A program made the position numbers and the translations under genes. This document shows positions 1 through 6,929 of a stretch of 11,396 bases of DNA, in pieces (within the stretch, counting starts at the first letter, position 1; the number at the start of each line of letters is the position of its first letter). Below the pieces are notes generated by a model that was not told the origin of the DNA, made no database searches, and saw nothing but the letters and a program-made list of their open reading frames with translations. The DNA is from Chloroflexota bacterium. GTDB lineage: Bacteria > Chloroflexota > Limnocylindria > Limnocylindrales > CSP1-4. The stretch lies in NCBI GenBank assembly GCA_013696945.1, contig JACCXQ010000128.1:1-11396 (forward strand). Reading direction: 5' to 3'.

Positions 1-2
1 TT

Positions 3-1479
3 CACATGCAGCGCGCGGCCGATGCCGCTGCGCTCGCCGGGGCGATCCACCTTCCCGGCAACCCCGGACGGGCCGCGACCGTCGCGCGCGCGGAGGCGGC
101 GAAGAACGGATACACCGAGGGCGCGGCGGGGGTGACGATCTCCGCAGTGCAGGATGGAAGCAACCCGCGGCGGCTGAATGTCGCGATCCGCGGCCCGGTC
201 GGGACCTATTTCGCCCGTGTCTTCGGCATGACCAGCATCACCGTGACCGTGACCGCCAAAGCCGAGTTCACGCTGCCCGTGCCCATGGGCAGCCCGCAGG
301 ATTACTACGGTATCTGCCAGCTGGCCGAATGCACCAGTGCGACGCCGCCCGTTTGCAAGTCCACCCAAGTCGTAAAGGCACCGGGCGCCCGCGGCGCTGG
401 CGGCTTCCTGGCGTCCCAAGGGTTCTGGGGCGCGGTCATCACCCGCGGTGGGCAGCGCAGCAACGGCGACGCCTATTCCCCCGCCAACAACGGCGCGTGG
501 CCGAACGCAAACTTCGACGCAGCGGGCTACGACTACCAGGTGGTGTTCCCATCGGGAACGACCAACGGGCGCGTCTACCTCTACGACGCCACGTTCTGCG
601 CAGTGGGGCACGGGCCGAGTGGCTCGTACCTCGGCACGGGCGATCACTGGATCGGGCCCGGCAACACGCAGGTCACGACCGACTTCTATCTCTGGAACAC
701 TATGAACACGCCGTACAGCAAAGGCGACGATGTCCTCGTCGCATCGTCGGGCACCCGGTTCGACAACGAGAACCAGGTCGACGAGGGCGTCAAGTACAAG
801 GGCGACGGGCGCTACAGCGACGGCGGCTACAACGGGTCCACATCGGCCGACTGCAAGTCTCACGCCGACCACAACAAGTGGTACGGACTCGCCCAGAACC
901 TCGGCGCCGGCACGTACCGGATCCAGGTCACGAGGAGCACACCCGCCAACTCCGGGACCAACGCGGAGAACATGTGGGGCATCCAGGTCGTATCGAACAG
1001 CGCGGCGACCCCACGCGTCCACGGCCTTGGGCGGATGGCCGCATTCGCCAACATCGACGGCGGCGCTTCGCTTTTCTACCTCGCCCAGGTGAAGGCGGAA
1101 TACGCGGGCAAGACGCTCGAGATCCGCCTCTTCGATCCCGGTGACGTGGGTGGCGATGCGTTCCTCCGCATCAAGCGGCCCGGCGGGCTCGCCTACACCG
1201 ATGCCGTGTTCAGCTACACGGCGGACAACGGCCGCAATCGGCACGAACGTGTCGGTCATCCAGACGGCGGCAGGCGGCAGCAACCTGTTCAACGACTCGT
1301 GGATCACCATCAGCATCCCGCTGGCGAACACGTACGGGGTGGGCGCCGACGACCTCACCCCCACCGGCGAGACCGAACCCGGCTGGTGGAAGATCGAGTA
1401 CGCGATCACGCGCGCCGGCAACGACACGACGACCTGGGAGGTCAACATCCGCGGCAGCCCGGTACATCTCGTGCCCTGA
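3..1479 (+). CDS. TadG-like secreted/pilus-assembly protein, 5' truncated, with internal frameshift
   Basis: The visible N-terminus (QRAADAAALAGA) is the segment that follows the membrane anchor in TadE/TadG-type Tad (Flp) pilus proteins. The true start and transmembrane helix lie upstream of the window, so the ATG at 6 is internal. A short TadG-like region ends near residue 95. About 390 residues of Gly/Asn/Thr/Tyr-rich, probably beta-rich exported sequence follow, with several cysteines (for example in YYGICQLAEC and SADCKS). The frame reads sensibly to YTADNG at about 1232. It then switches by +1 to AIGTNVSVIQTAAGGSN and continues to WEVNIRGSPVHLVP and a TGA at 1477-1479. Without the shift, the original frame runs on as Arg/His-rich out-of-frame sequence to 1517. 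An extra C at about 1233 would explain it. The TadG assignment rests on the N-terminal motif only, and the large domain is not recognised. Confidence 0.7.
1233..1233 (+). other. Probable +1 frameshift site in the TadG-like gene
   Basis: Upstream of about 1232 the protein-like frame is the one in phase with position 6. Downstream the protein-like frame is the one in phase with position 1231. Removing one C in the ggccgc stretch (1230-1235) joins ADNG to AIGTNVSVIQ smoothly. The exact base is uncertain within about 1221-1240. No long homopolymer or clear slippery heptamer is visible, so a sequencing or assembly error or a real mutation is likelier than programmed frameshifting. Confidence 0.65.
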
Positions 1480-1552
1480 TCGGCGCGAGATCGCTGGACG
1501 GGGTCGCCCGCAGGTGAGAGATTCCCTCCAGCGCATGTTTGCGTGCGACTGG

Positions 1553-1584
1553 GATGCCGGCCTCCCGTGGCCGGATCGGGAGGG
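1553..1584 (+). promoter_or_regulatory. Leader with two mutually exclusive hairpins at a Shine-Dalgarno site
   Basis: Hairpin 1 pairs ccggcc (1557-1562) with ggccgg (1569-1574) and can extend through gat/atc with one bulged base; it leaves the Shine-Dalgarno sequence free. Hairpin 2 pairs cctcccg (1561-1567) perfectly with cgggagg (1577-1583), which contains the ribosome binding site of the gene starting at 1593, and would hide it. The two structures share bases 1561-1567 and so exclude each other. The complementarity is seen directly; a switch function is inference, and GC-rich DNA makes such pairings by chance fairly often. Confidence 0.35.
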
Positions 1585-1592
1585 ACGCGATC

Positions 1593-2783
1593 ATGACCAT
1601 GATCCGGCGAACTGCCCTGCGAGCGATGCTCGGCGCGTTGAGCGCGCTGCTCATCGTGGGGTCCACCGTCCTGGCAGAGAGCGGGTTCTCCGACCCTGTG
1701 ACCCTGCGCACCGGACCAGCCGCGGCGGGCGTGGAGCTGGAGGATGTGGCCGCCAAGGGAAGCAACGTCTCGGTCGTCTGGGAGGAGTTCGAGGGCGGCC
1801 AGAGCGACATCCGGCTGCGCACGAGCATGGACGGAGGACGGACCTTCCGGTCACAGCGGCTCGTTGAGGACCGGCATGGCTCGAACGCCAGCACGGACAT
1901 CTGCGCTGGTTTCGCGTGGGTCGCCCATTCGTTCCGGCTCGCGGGGGATCCCAACACCTCGGATGGGCTGATCGTGGATGGTTTGGCTATCTCTGGGCCG
2001 GTCGTCAGTGGCGAGGCCCTGGTGAGCTCGGGGGGGTCCCAGAACGTCGACGAGACGGACTTCGCGTGCGTCGGGTCGCGCCGCCGCGCCGCGGCCTGGG
2101 TCGACCGCGATTTCAAGGCCACCTCCATCGTCCATGTCCGGTTCCTGCCCATCCTGCTCGACCCTAATGGCCAGGAGCCGCCCGACTTCGAACGATCGTT
2201 CGAGGCCGACGGATTCACGCCGGTAGCGCTCGCGGCGAGCGGGTCACATGCCTGGCTCGCGTGGCACACCACCGATAGGCGCATCCGGATCAAGCCATTC
2301 GATGTCGGGCCCGGCCCCGACTTCACGGTCACGCCGAGGCCGGCGGTCACTCTGCCGGACAGCGGGTCGTCCAGCGGGGACATCGGCCTTGGCGCCGCAG
2401 GGTCGAGGCTCGTCATCGCCTACGGGCTCAATGGCCACACCTTTGCCCGGGTGAGCACGGACTGGGGCGCGAGCTTCGGCCCACGGGAAAGGCTGCTGAC
2501 CGGCTTCGAGGACGGCCTCACGTCGGCGGTGAGCGCCGACATCCGCGGCTCGCGCGCAGTCGTTCACGCCGTGGAGACGGGCGGGTTCATCGACCCCGTC
2601 ATCCGGGCGCACCGCTTCCAGTCAACGAATGATGGAGCCACCTGGAACGGGGCCCTTCGCGACAGCGACGGCATCCGGATGGGCGCGTTCACGGCCGACG
2701 GCGGGACTCGCCTCGTCGAGGCGTGGGACCAGAGCGCATCCAACAACGATCCGCAGCGGCTCCGGTTCCATCGGGAGCTCTGA
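1593..2783 (+). CDS. Secreted Asp-box (BNR/sialidase-fold-like) protein A
   Basis: A 396-residue protein with a signal peptide (MTMIRRTALR, then a hydrophobic core to about residue 27) and an exported body. Three Asp-box (BNR) motifs, SxDxGxxF/W, lie at about residues 78-85 (SMDGGRTF), 288-295 (STDWGASF) and 344-351 (STNDGATW), which points to a beta-propeller. Two cysteines, in DICAG (104) and ACVGS (159), could form a disulfide. No sialidase catalytic arginine triad or FRIP motif was recognised, so enzyme activity should not be assumed. The start at 1593 is preferred over an in-frame ATG at 1539: gggaggg lies about 8 bases upstream and the signal peptide begins there. It follows the TadG-like gene by 113 bp on the same strand. 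It is a paralogue of the minus-strand gene at 7383-8555. Confidence 0.8.
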   Translation: MTMIRRTALRAMLGALSALLIVGSTVLAESGFSDPVTLRTGPAAAGVELEDVAAKGSNVSVVWEEFEGGQSDIRLRTSMDGGRTFRSQRLVEDRHGSNASTDICAGFAWVAHSFRLAGDPNTSDGLIVDGLAISGPVVSGEALVSSGGSQNVDETDFACVGSRRRAAAWVDRDFKATSIVHVRFLPILLDPNGQEPPDFERSFEADGFTPVALAASGSHAWLAWHTTDRRIRIKPFDVGPGPDFTVTPRPAVTLPDSGSSSGDIGLGAAGSRLVIAYGLNGHTFARVSTDWGASFGPRERLLTGFEDGLTSAVSADIRGSRAVVHAVETGGFIDPVIRAHRFQSTNDGATWNGALRDSDGIRMGAFTADGGTRLVEAWDQSASNNDPQRLRFHREL

Positions 2784-2836
2784 GGGTGGGGCGCTCCGAT
2801 GAGACGCGGCACGTCGGCCGAGCCTGGCCGGTCGGG

Positions 2837-3033
2837 GCGCGGACTTCACTTCTAGCGTTGCCGGAGCAGGCAAACGAGGCGTAGATCGACGATGTGTCGA
2901 TCCGGCTCGGTCCCCGACCCCGGATCACGCTCGCCGACCGCTGTCGGGCGGGAGCCGCGGTCCCGCTGGGAGCTCGGCCGGGTCACGCAAGCGGCCGAAA
3001 CCGATGTCGTGACACTAGTAGTGAAGTCGGCGC
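2837..3033. repeat. 197-bp interval bounded by 19-bp inverted repeat
   Basis: The left arm at 2837-2855 is gcgcggacttcacttctag. The right arm at 3015-3033 reads, as its reverse complement, gcgccgacttcactactag. They match at 17 of 19 positions, and scattered matches extend a few bases outward. The interior has no ORF of note. The arms could be termini of a small MITE-like element, two oppositely oriented protein binding sites, or a long-range stem. No target-site duplication is obvious next to the arms. Confidence 0.5.
3013..3023. promoter_or_regulatory. Small palindrome upstream of phzF-like gene
   Basis: CACTA-G-TAGTG is a perfect 5-bp inverted repeat around one base, lying 35 bp before the -10 element of the phzF-led operon and overlapping the right arm of the larger inverted repeat. 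It could be an operator half of that structure. No regulator can be named from the sequence. Confidence 0.25.
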
Positions 3034-3057
3034 ACCGTTCAGGGTGACCCTCCACCG

Positions 3058-3063
3058 TAGACT
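3058..3063 (+). promoter_or_regulatory. Candidate -10 element (TAGACT) of a leaderless promoter
   Basis: TAGACT fits the TANNNT -10 form used by actinobacteria and related GC-rich bacteria. It ends 6 bases before the ATG at 3070, where transcription would be expected to begin, so the mRNA would start at or next to the start codon. No Shine-Dalgarno sequence precedes that ATG (the six bases before it are gccccc), which agrees with leaderless expression. No good -35 hexamer was seen at the expected distance. Confidence 0.5.
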
Positions 3064-3069
3064 GCCCCC

Positions 3070-4050
3070 ATGACCCGACGCTTCCGGTTCCGCGTTGTCG
3101 ATGTCTTCACGGACCGGCCGCTCCAGGGCAACCCGCTGGCGGTCTTCCCTGAGGCCGAAGGGCTGACGGACGACGAGATGCAGGCCGTCGCCCGCGAGAT
3201 GAACCTGTCCGAAACCAGCTTCGTCCTGCCACCCACCGAGGCGGGACGCGCGGCTGGCGCTGATTACCACGCCCGCTTCTTCACCCCCGGGACGGAGCTG
3301 CCGTTCGCCGGCCATCCATCGCTGGGGACCGCGTTCGTGCTGGCGCAGGATGGGCGCTTCGGCGCCCTCTCGGGCAAGGCGATCGAGGTACGCCAGGAGC
3401 TCGTCGTCGGGGTCTTGCCGATCCGCCTCGATCTGGACGGCGACCCGCCGACGATCAGGAACGTCACGATGACGCAGGCCGCCCCGGAGCTGATCCAGGA
3501 TCTGGACGAGGACGAGATCGACGAATTGTGTGAGGCGCTGGAGGTCGACCGGGATGCGTTGGGATGGTCGGACGGCCCGCGAGGGGCGGTCACGGCGCAT
3601 CCCCAGGTCATCTCGACCGGGCTGGCGCACCTCATCGTCCCCTTCCGCGACCGCGAGGTGATGGACGAGGTCGACAGGGAGAGGATCGACGACGAGCTCG
3701 GCGACATCCTGGCCGGCCAGGGCGCGGTGGCTGCGGCGCTCGTCGCCCCCGGGGCGTGGGGGGCGGTACCTGATGCTGAGGCGTCCGTCCGGCTGCTCGA
3801 GAGCGCGCAGCTGCGCATCGAGGTCGACCCGGCCACCGGCTCGGCCGCCGGACCCATCGCGGTGCTGTTGGGTCAGGCGCTGGGCGTACGTGACAAGACG
3901 TACAGGATCGTGCTGGAGCAGGGCACGGAGATCGATCGCCCCTCCCGGATGGTCGCGGAGGCTGACTTCTCAGCCGATGGGCACCCGGGCGCGGTGCGGG
4001 TCTCGGGCAGCGTGGTTTCCGTCATCGAGGGCTGGCTGACGCTACCCTGA
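3070..4050 (+). CDS. PhzF family isomerase/epimerase-like protein
   Basis: A 326-residue protein, close to the usual PhzF-family length (about 260-330), with the two-lobed diaminopimelate-epimerase-like fold expected. Family landmarks are VDVFTDRPLQGNPLAVF (residues 10-26), the putative catalytic Glu48 in NLSETSFVL, RFFTPGTELPFAGHPSLG (69-86) with His82, and DPATGSAAGP (253-262) with Asp253. PhzF isomerises dihydro-3-hydroxyanthranilate in phenazine synthesis, but most homologues, like this one, lie outside any phenazine cluster and have unknown substrates. It is the first gene of a four-gene operon and is probably translated from a leaderless mRNA. An Asp/Glu-rich insertion (about 143-161) separates the two lobes. 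Family assignment is secure; substrate is unknown. Confidence 0.92.
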   Translation: MTRRFRFRVVDVFTDRPLQGNPLAVFPEAEGLTDDEMQAVAREMNLSETSFVLPPTEAGRAAGADYHARFFTPGTELPFAGHPSLGTAFVLAQDGRFGALSGKAIEVRQELVVGVLPIRLDLDGDPPTIRNVTMTQAAPELIQDLDEDEIDELCEALEVDRDALGWSDGPRGAVTAHPQVISTGLAHLIVPFRDREVMDEVDRERIDDELGDILAGQGAVAAALVAPGAWGAVPDAEASVRLLESAQLRIEVDPATGSAAGPIAVLLGQALGVRDKTYRIVLEQGTEIDRPSRMVAEADFSADGHPGAVRVSGSVVSVIEGWLTLP

Positions 4051-4063
4051 GCCCTTCCCGACC

Positions 4064-4070
4064 TGAGGAG
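4064..4070 (+). promoter_or_regulatory. Shine-Dalgarno site deciding the cyclophilin GTG start
   Basis: tgaggag lies 5 bases before the GTG at 4076, in the 25-bp gap after the phzF-like stop. This good ribosome binding site supports the GTG start over an internal ATG at 4103. Confidence 0.7.
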
Positions 4071-4075
4071 ATGCC

Positions 4076-4579
4076 GTGAAGTCCTGGTCCAGCCCACCGC
4101 CCATGTCCATCGACCCGCAGAAGCGCTACACCGCGGCGATCGAGACGTCGGCCGGAACGATGACCGCGGAGCTGTTCCCCGGTGACGCGCCGAAGACGGT
4201 CAACAACTTCGTGTTCCTCGCTCGCGAGGGCTTCTACGAGGGCGTGATCTTCCACCGGGTGATCCCCGGATTCATGATCCAGGGCGGCGACCCGACCGGC
4301 CGCGGCACCGGCGGTCCCGGCTACAAGTTCGACGACGAGCCGGTGAAGCGGAAGTACACGCGCGGCACGCTTGCCATGGCCAATGCCGGCCCGAACACGA
4401 ACGGCTCGCAGTTCTTCGTGATGCACGCCGACTACGGACTGCCGCCGAGCTACACGGTCTTCGGCAAGCTGACCGGTGGCGAGGAGGTGGTCGATGCGAT
4501 CGCCACGGCGCCGACCGGGGGACAGGACCGGCCGCGCGACCCGGTCCGCATCGAGCGCGTCACGATAGGCGAAGAGTGA
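4076..4579 (+). CDS. Cyclophilin-type peptidyl-prolyl cis-trans isomerase
   Basis: A 167-residue single-domain cyclophilin that catalyses cis-trans isomerisation of X-Pro bonds during protein folding. No signal peptide is seen, so it is presumably cytoplasmic. Core motifs are APKTVNNFVFLAREGFYEGV (residues 38-57), FHRVIPGFMIQGGDPTG (59-75) with catalytic Arg61 and Gln69, and the NTNGSQFFVM segment (107-116). The loop that carries the cyclosporin-binding Trp and the following His in human CypA is here YGLPPSYTVFGKL, with Tyr in the His position and no Trp. That form is common in bacterial cyclophilins and usually implies weak cyclosporin sensitivity. The GTG start is set by the upstream tgaggag. 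Its TGA stop overlaps the GTG start of the polyphosphate kinase gene (GTGA), so the two are probably translationally coupled. Confidence 0.93.
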   Translation: MKSWSSPPPMSIDPQKRYTAAIETSAGTMTAELFPGDAPKTVNNFVFLAREGFYEGVIFHRVIPGFMIQGGDPTGRGTGGPGYKFDDEPVKRKYTRGTLAMANAGPNTNGSQFFVMHADYGLPPSYTVFGKLTGGEEVVDAIATAPTGGQDRPRDPVRIERVTIGEE

Positions 4580-5511
4580 GCGCCGCGCGCCGGTCCACGG
4601 CGGCCCCGGGCCGGTCGACGGCCACTTCGGGCCGGTCGACGGCGACCAAGCGCCAGTCGACGGCCACCGGGGGCAGCTCGACAAGGGGCAGGAGCCCGCT
4701 CGGAGTCGACCTCCGGAGGCGGCTGCGGGTCGTACCGGGCAAACGCGTCGACCTTGCGAAGATCGACCCGTCCGAGTCCTTCGGGCACGCCAAGGATGAA
4801 GCGGACGAGCTCCTCGAGGCGGGTCGCCTTCGACTCGAGTCTCTCCAGGAGCGGCTCTGGGCGAGCAAGGGCGGGTCGCTGCTCGTGGTCCTCCAGGGCA
4901 TCGACACGGCGGGCAAGGACGGCACCATCCGCCACGTCATGACGGCCTTCAACCCGCAGGGCTGTTCCGTGACCGGCTTCGGCGTCCCCACGCCCGACGA
5001 GCTGGCCCATGACTACCTATGGCGCACCCACCGCTCCACGCCTGCCAAGGGGACCATCGCGATCCACAACCGCTCGCACTACGAGGACGTGCTGGTGGTC
5101 CGCGTCCACGATCTCGTCCCGCGCAAGGTCTGGCGGCAGCGCTACGACCAGATCAACGCGTTCGAGCGCCACCTCGCGGACAACGGCACGACCATCGTCA
5201 AGATCTTTCTCTGGATCTCGCGCGACGAGCAGGCGCAGCGGCTCCAGGCGCGTATCGACACCCCGGAGAAGCGCTGGAAGTTCAAGCGCGCCGATCTGGC
5301 GGAACGCAAGCGCTGGGACGACTACGTGGCCGCGTACGAGGAGGCCCTCACGCGCTGCTCGACAGACGTCGCGCCGTGGTACGTCATCCCGTCGAACCGC
5401 AAGTGGTTCAGGAATGTCGCCGTGGCGGAGATCCTGGCCGACACGATGGACGGGATGAAGCTCACCTACCCGCCGGCCGAGGAAGGCATCGAGTCGATCA
5501 TCGTCGAATGA
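4576..5511 (+). CDS. ppk2: Polyphosphate kinase 2 family protein (class III-like)
   Basis: A 311-residue PPK2-family kinase that transfers phosphate between polyphosphate and nucleotides in the cytoplasm. The P-loop core has Walker A GIDTAGKDGT (residues 108-117), VMTAFNPQGC (121-130), the NRSHYEDVLVVRVH signature (165-178), the basic lid around DTPEKRWKFKRADLAERKRWDDY (228-250), and APWYVIPSNRKWFRN (266-280). RSHYED, rather than the RSWYNR of classes I and II, points to class III, whose characterised members can phosphorylate both NMPs and NDPs; that activity is inferred here. The first 40 or so residues are a low-complexity Arg/Ser/Thr repeat tail not needed for the fold. The GTG start overlaps the cyclophilin stop by 4 bases, and no later in-frame start precedes the core. 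The ATG of the next gene overlaps this stop. Confidence 0.93.
   Translation: MSAARRSTAAPGRSTATSGRSTATKRQSTATGGSSTRGRSPLGVDLRRRLRVVPGKRVDLAKIDPSESFGHAKDEADELLEAGRLRLESLQERLWASKGGSLLVVLQGIDTAGKDGTIRHVMTAFNPQGCSVTGFGVPTPDELAHDYLWRTHRSTPAKGTIAIHNRSHYEDVLVVRVHDLVPRKVWRQRYDQINAFERHLADNGTTIVKIFLWISRDEQAQRLQARIDTPEKRWKFKRADLAERKRWDDYVAAYEEALTRCSTDVAPWYVIPSNRKWFRNVAVAEILADTMDGMKLTYPPAEEGIESIIVE
4591..4689 (+). repeat. 21-bp tandem repeat coding for the RSTATxx tail of PPK2
   Basis: About 4.7 direct copies of a 21-bp unit beginning cggtcgacggcc encode RSTAAPG, RSTATSG, RSTATKR, QSTATGG and a partial SSTRG. The units start at 4591, 4612, 4633, 4654 and 4675 and stay in frame. The product is a basic, Ser/Thr-rich, probably disordered N-terminal extension. 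Such repeats may vary in number between strains. Confidence 0.8.
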
Positions 5512-6392
5512 GCAGGATCGACCTCGGGTTCAAGTCGTCGCCACAGGCGGTCGACTGGGCGACCATCGAGCGACTCTGGGAGCTGGGTGGCTCGCTCGAG
5601 GTGTACGACTCTGCGTGGCTGAACGATCATCTGACCGACCAGTCGCACGATCGTGGCGGCGCCTCGTTCGAGCCGATGACCCTGCTGGCGGCGCTGGCGC
5701 GGCATGTGCCGCGGCTGCGCGTGGGACACCTGGTGCTCGCCAACACGTTCCGCCACCCGGCAGTGCTGGCCAAGGAGGCGACCGTCCTCGACAACGTGAC
5801 GGGAGGTCGCTTCATCCTGGGGTTGGGCGCGGGCTGGCATGAGGGGGAGCACCGCTCGCTGGGCATCGAGCTGCCGCCGATCGGTGAGCGCATCGACCGT
5901 TTCGAGTCGGCGGTGCGCATCATCAAGGCGCTCTTCTCCGAGGAGGCCGCCCGCGAGCCAGGGGTGACCCTCGATGCGCCGCCCTGGCGGCTGGAGGGTG
6001 CGGTGAACCTGCCCGCGCCCGTCCATCCGGGCGGTCCGCCGCTCTGGCTGGGCGGGCAGCGGCCGCGCGGCCTGAAGATCGCCGCTCGGTACGCCGATGG
6101 CTGGAACTTCACCGGCAACCTGGGCGACCTGGACGACTTCCGCGAGCGGCGGGACGTGCTGTTGCGGTCATGCGACGAGGTCGGACGCGATCCGGCGGAG
6201 ATCACCGTCTCGGTGCAGCTGCCAGGCGGAGCCGATGCCACTGAGCGGCGCGCGACCGTGGCCAAGGCACTCGAGTACGTCCGCGAGGGTGCGCAGCACC
6301 TCATCCTGGTCGTGCCTGCCTCGCGCGGCCCGGACGGGCTCCAAGCGTTGACCGACGACGTCGCGATCCCCGTGCGGGACGCGCTGGGCTAG
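5508..6392 (+). CDS. LLM-class flavin/F420-dependent oxidoreductase
   Basis: A 294-residue luciferase-like monooxygenase family protein (TIM-barrel) that would use F420 or FMN as hydride carrier. Landmarks are the LRVGHLVLANTFRHPAVLAKEATVLDNVTGGR block (70-101), LGLGAGWHEGEHRSLGI (104-120), IGERIDRFESAVRIIKALF (125-143), and the late PPLWLGGQRPRGLKIAARYADGWN block (177-200). These fit the F420-type LLM group better than true luciferases. Substrate and cofactor are not settled by sequence. The ATG at 5508 overlaps the PPK2 stop as ATGA. The same frame stays open far upstream through ppk2, but that extension is a GC-rich artefact. It is the last gene of the phzF-ppi-ppk2 operon; no clear intrinsic terminator follows. 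Confidence 0.9.
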   Translation: MSRIDLGFKSSPQAVDWATIERLWELGGSLEVYDSAWLNDHLTDQSHDRGGASFEPMTLLAALARHVPRLRVGHLVLANTFRHPAVLAKEATVLDNVTGGRFILGLGAGWHEGEHRSLGIELPPIGERIDRFESAVRIIKALFSEEAAREPGVTLDAPPWRLEGAVNLPAPVHPGGPPLWLGGQRPRGLKIAARYADGWNFTGNLGDLDDFRERRDVLLRSCDEVGRDPAEITVSVQLPGGADATERRATVAKALEYVREGAQHLILVVPASRGPDGLQALTDDVAIPVRDALG

Positions 6393-6929
6393 GATCACGC
6401 TGGGCGGTCGCCGTCGTTCCATGGGTGCGGTTGCCGGCTAAACGGCCCGCTGGCCACCCCGCCATCTTCTCGCCCACGGTCGCTAACGACGACCTCTGGC
6501 CTCGCAGATGGCCAGGCGCTCGAGCGGCGGTCGCAAACGGCTCCTCAGGGCCTCGCAGGAACCTTGCGCGCATCACCCGGGCGATGGGCCAGGTCGGTCG
6601 ACGGGCACCGGGCCGAGTGTGCACGCCGTGAGCGCAAGGCCCGATCAAGCGTGCCGGCCCGACGACCCTCGTGCTCATGCGGCCCTCGAGGAGCCTCGCC
6701 GGACAAGCTGCACGGTGGCCATTCCCCTGCTAGTGCCCGCGCCATGAGCGTCTGTCCAGAGCGAGAGGCATGAGATGGCTCTGGCGGGCGCGCGGAGCCA
6801 CGGGAGCACCGTACGCCCATCGTCCGGGAAGGCCGCACGAAGCGTGGCCGAGTGAGCCGGTGGGCAGCGCGGCGATCGAGAGGCATGCTGTTGCCGGTAG
6901 ACCCGCGCGGTGGCAGAAAGGGGGACCGG
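6393..6929. other. 537-bp gap without a supported gene
   Basis: Open frames here are short, Arg/Pro/Ala-rich and lack ribosome binding sites or family motifs, so none is called. A 6-bp stem with an 8-base loop (ctggcc at 6496-6501, ggccag at 6510-6515) lies about 100 bp after the LLM stop and has no T-run. An 11-bp direct repeat cgagaggcatg occurs at 6762-6772 and 6877-6887, each ending in an ATG. A tRNA, tmRNA or RNase P signature was not recognised. Confidence 0.5.

Larger units (their letters stand above)
2784..3057. other. Non-coding gap upstream of phzF-like gene
   Basis: No protein-like frame with a start signal was found between the stop of Asp-box protein A and the phzF promoter. The gap holds the inverted-repeat pair described separately and a small hairpin: gatcgac (2884-2890), loop gatgt, gtcgatc (2896-2902). 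A canonical terminator with a T-run was not seen after the stop at 2783. Confidence 0.5.

Noticed and set aside
1442..2416. 324-codon minus-strand open frame across Asp-box gene A
   Set aside because: No recognisable domain and Ser/Pro/Arg-rich composition; the plus-strand protein has a signal peptide, Asp-boxes and a paralogue.
5019..5507. Upstream in-frame extension of the LLM oxidoreductase through ppk2
   Set aside because: The extension is the out-of-frame reading of a conserved PPK2 core. The family N-terminus begins at ATG 5508, which overlaps the ppk2 stop.
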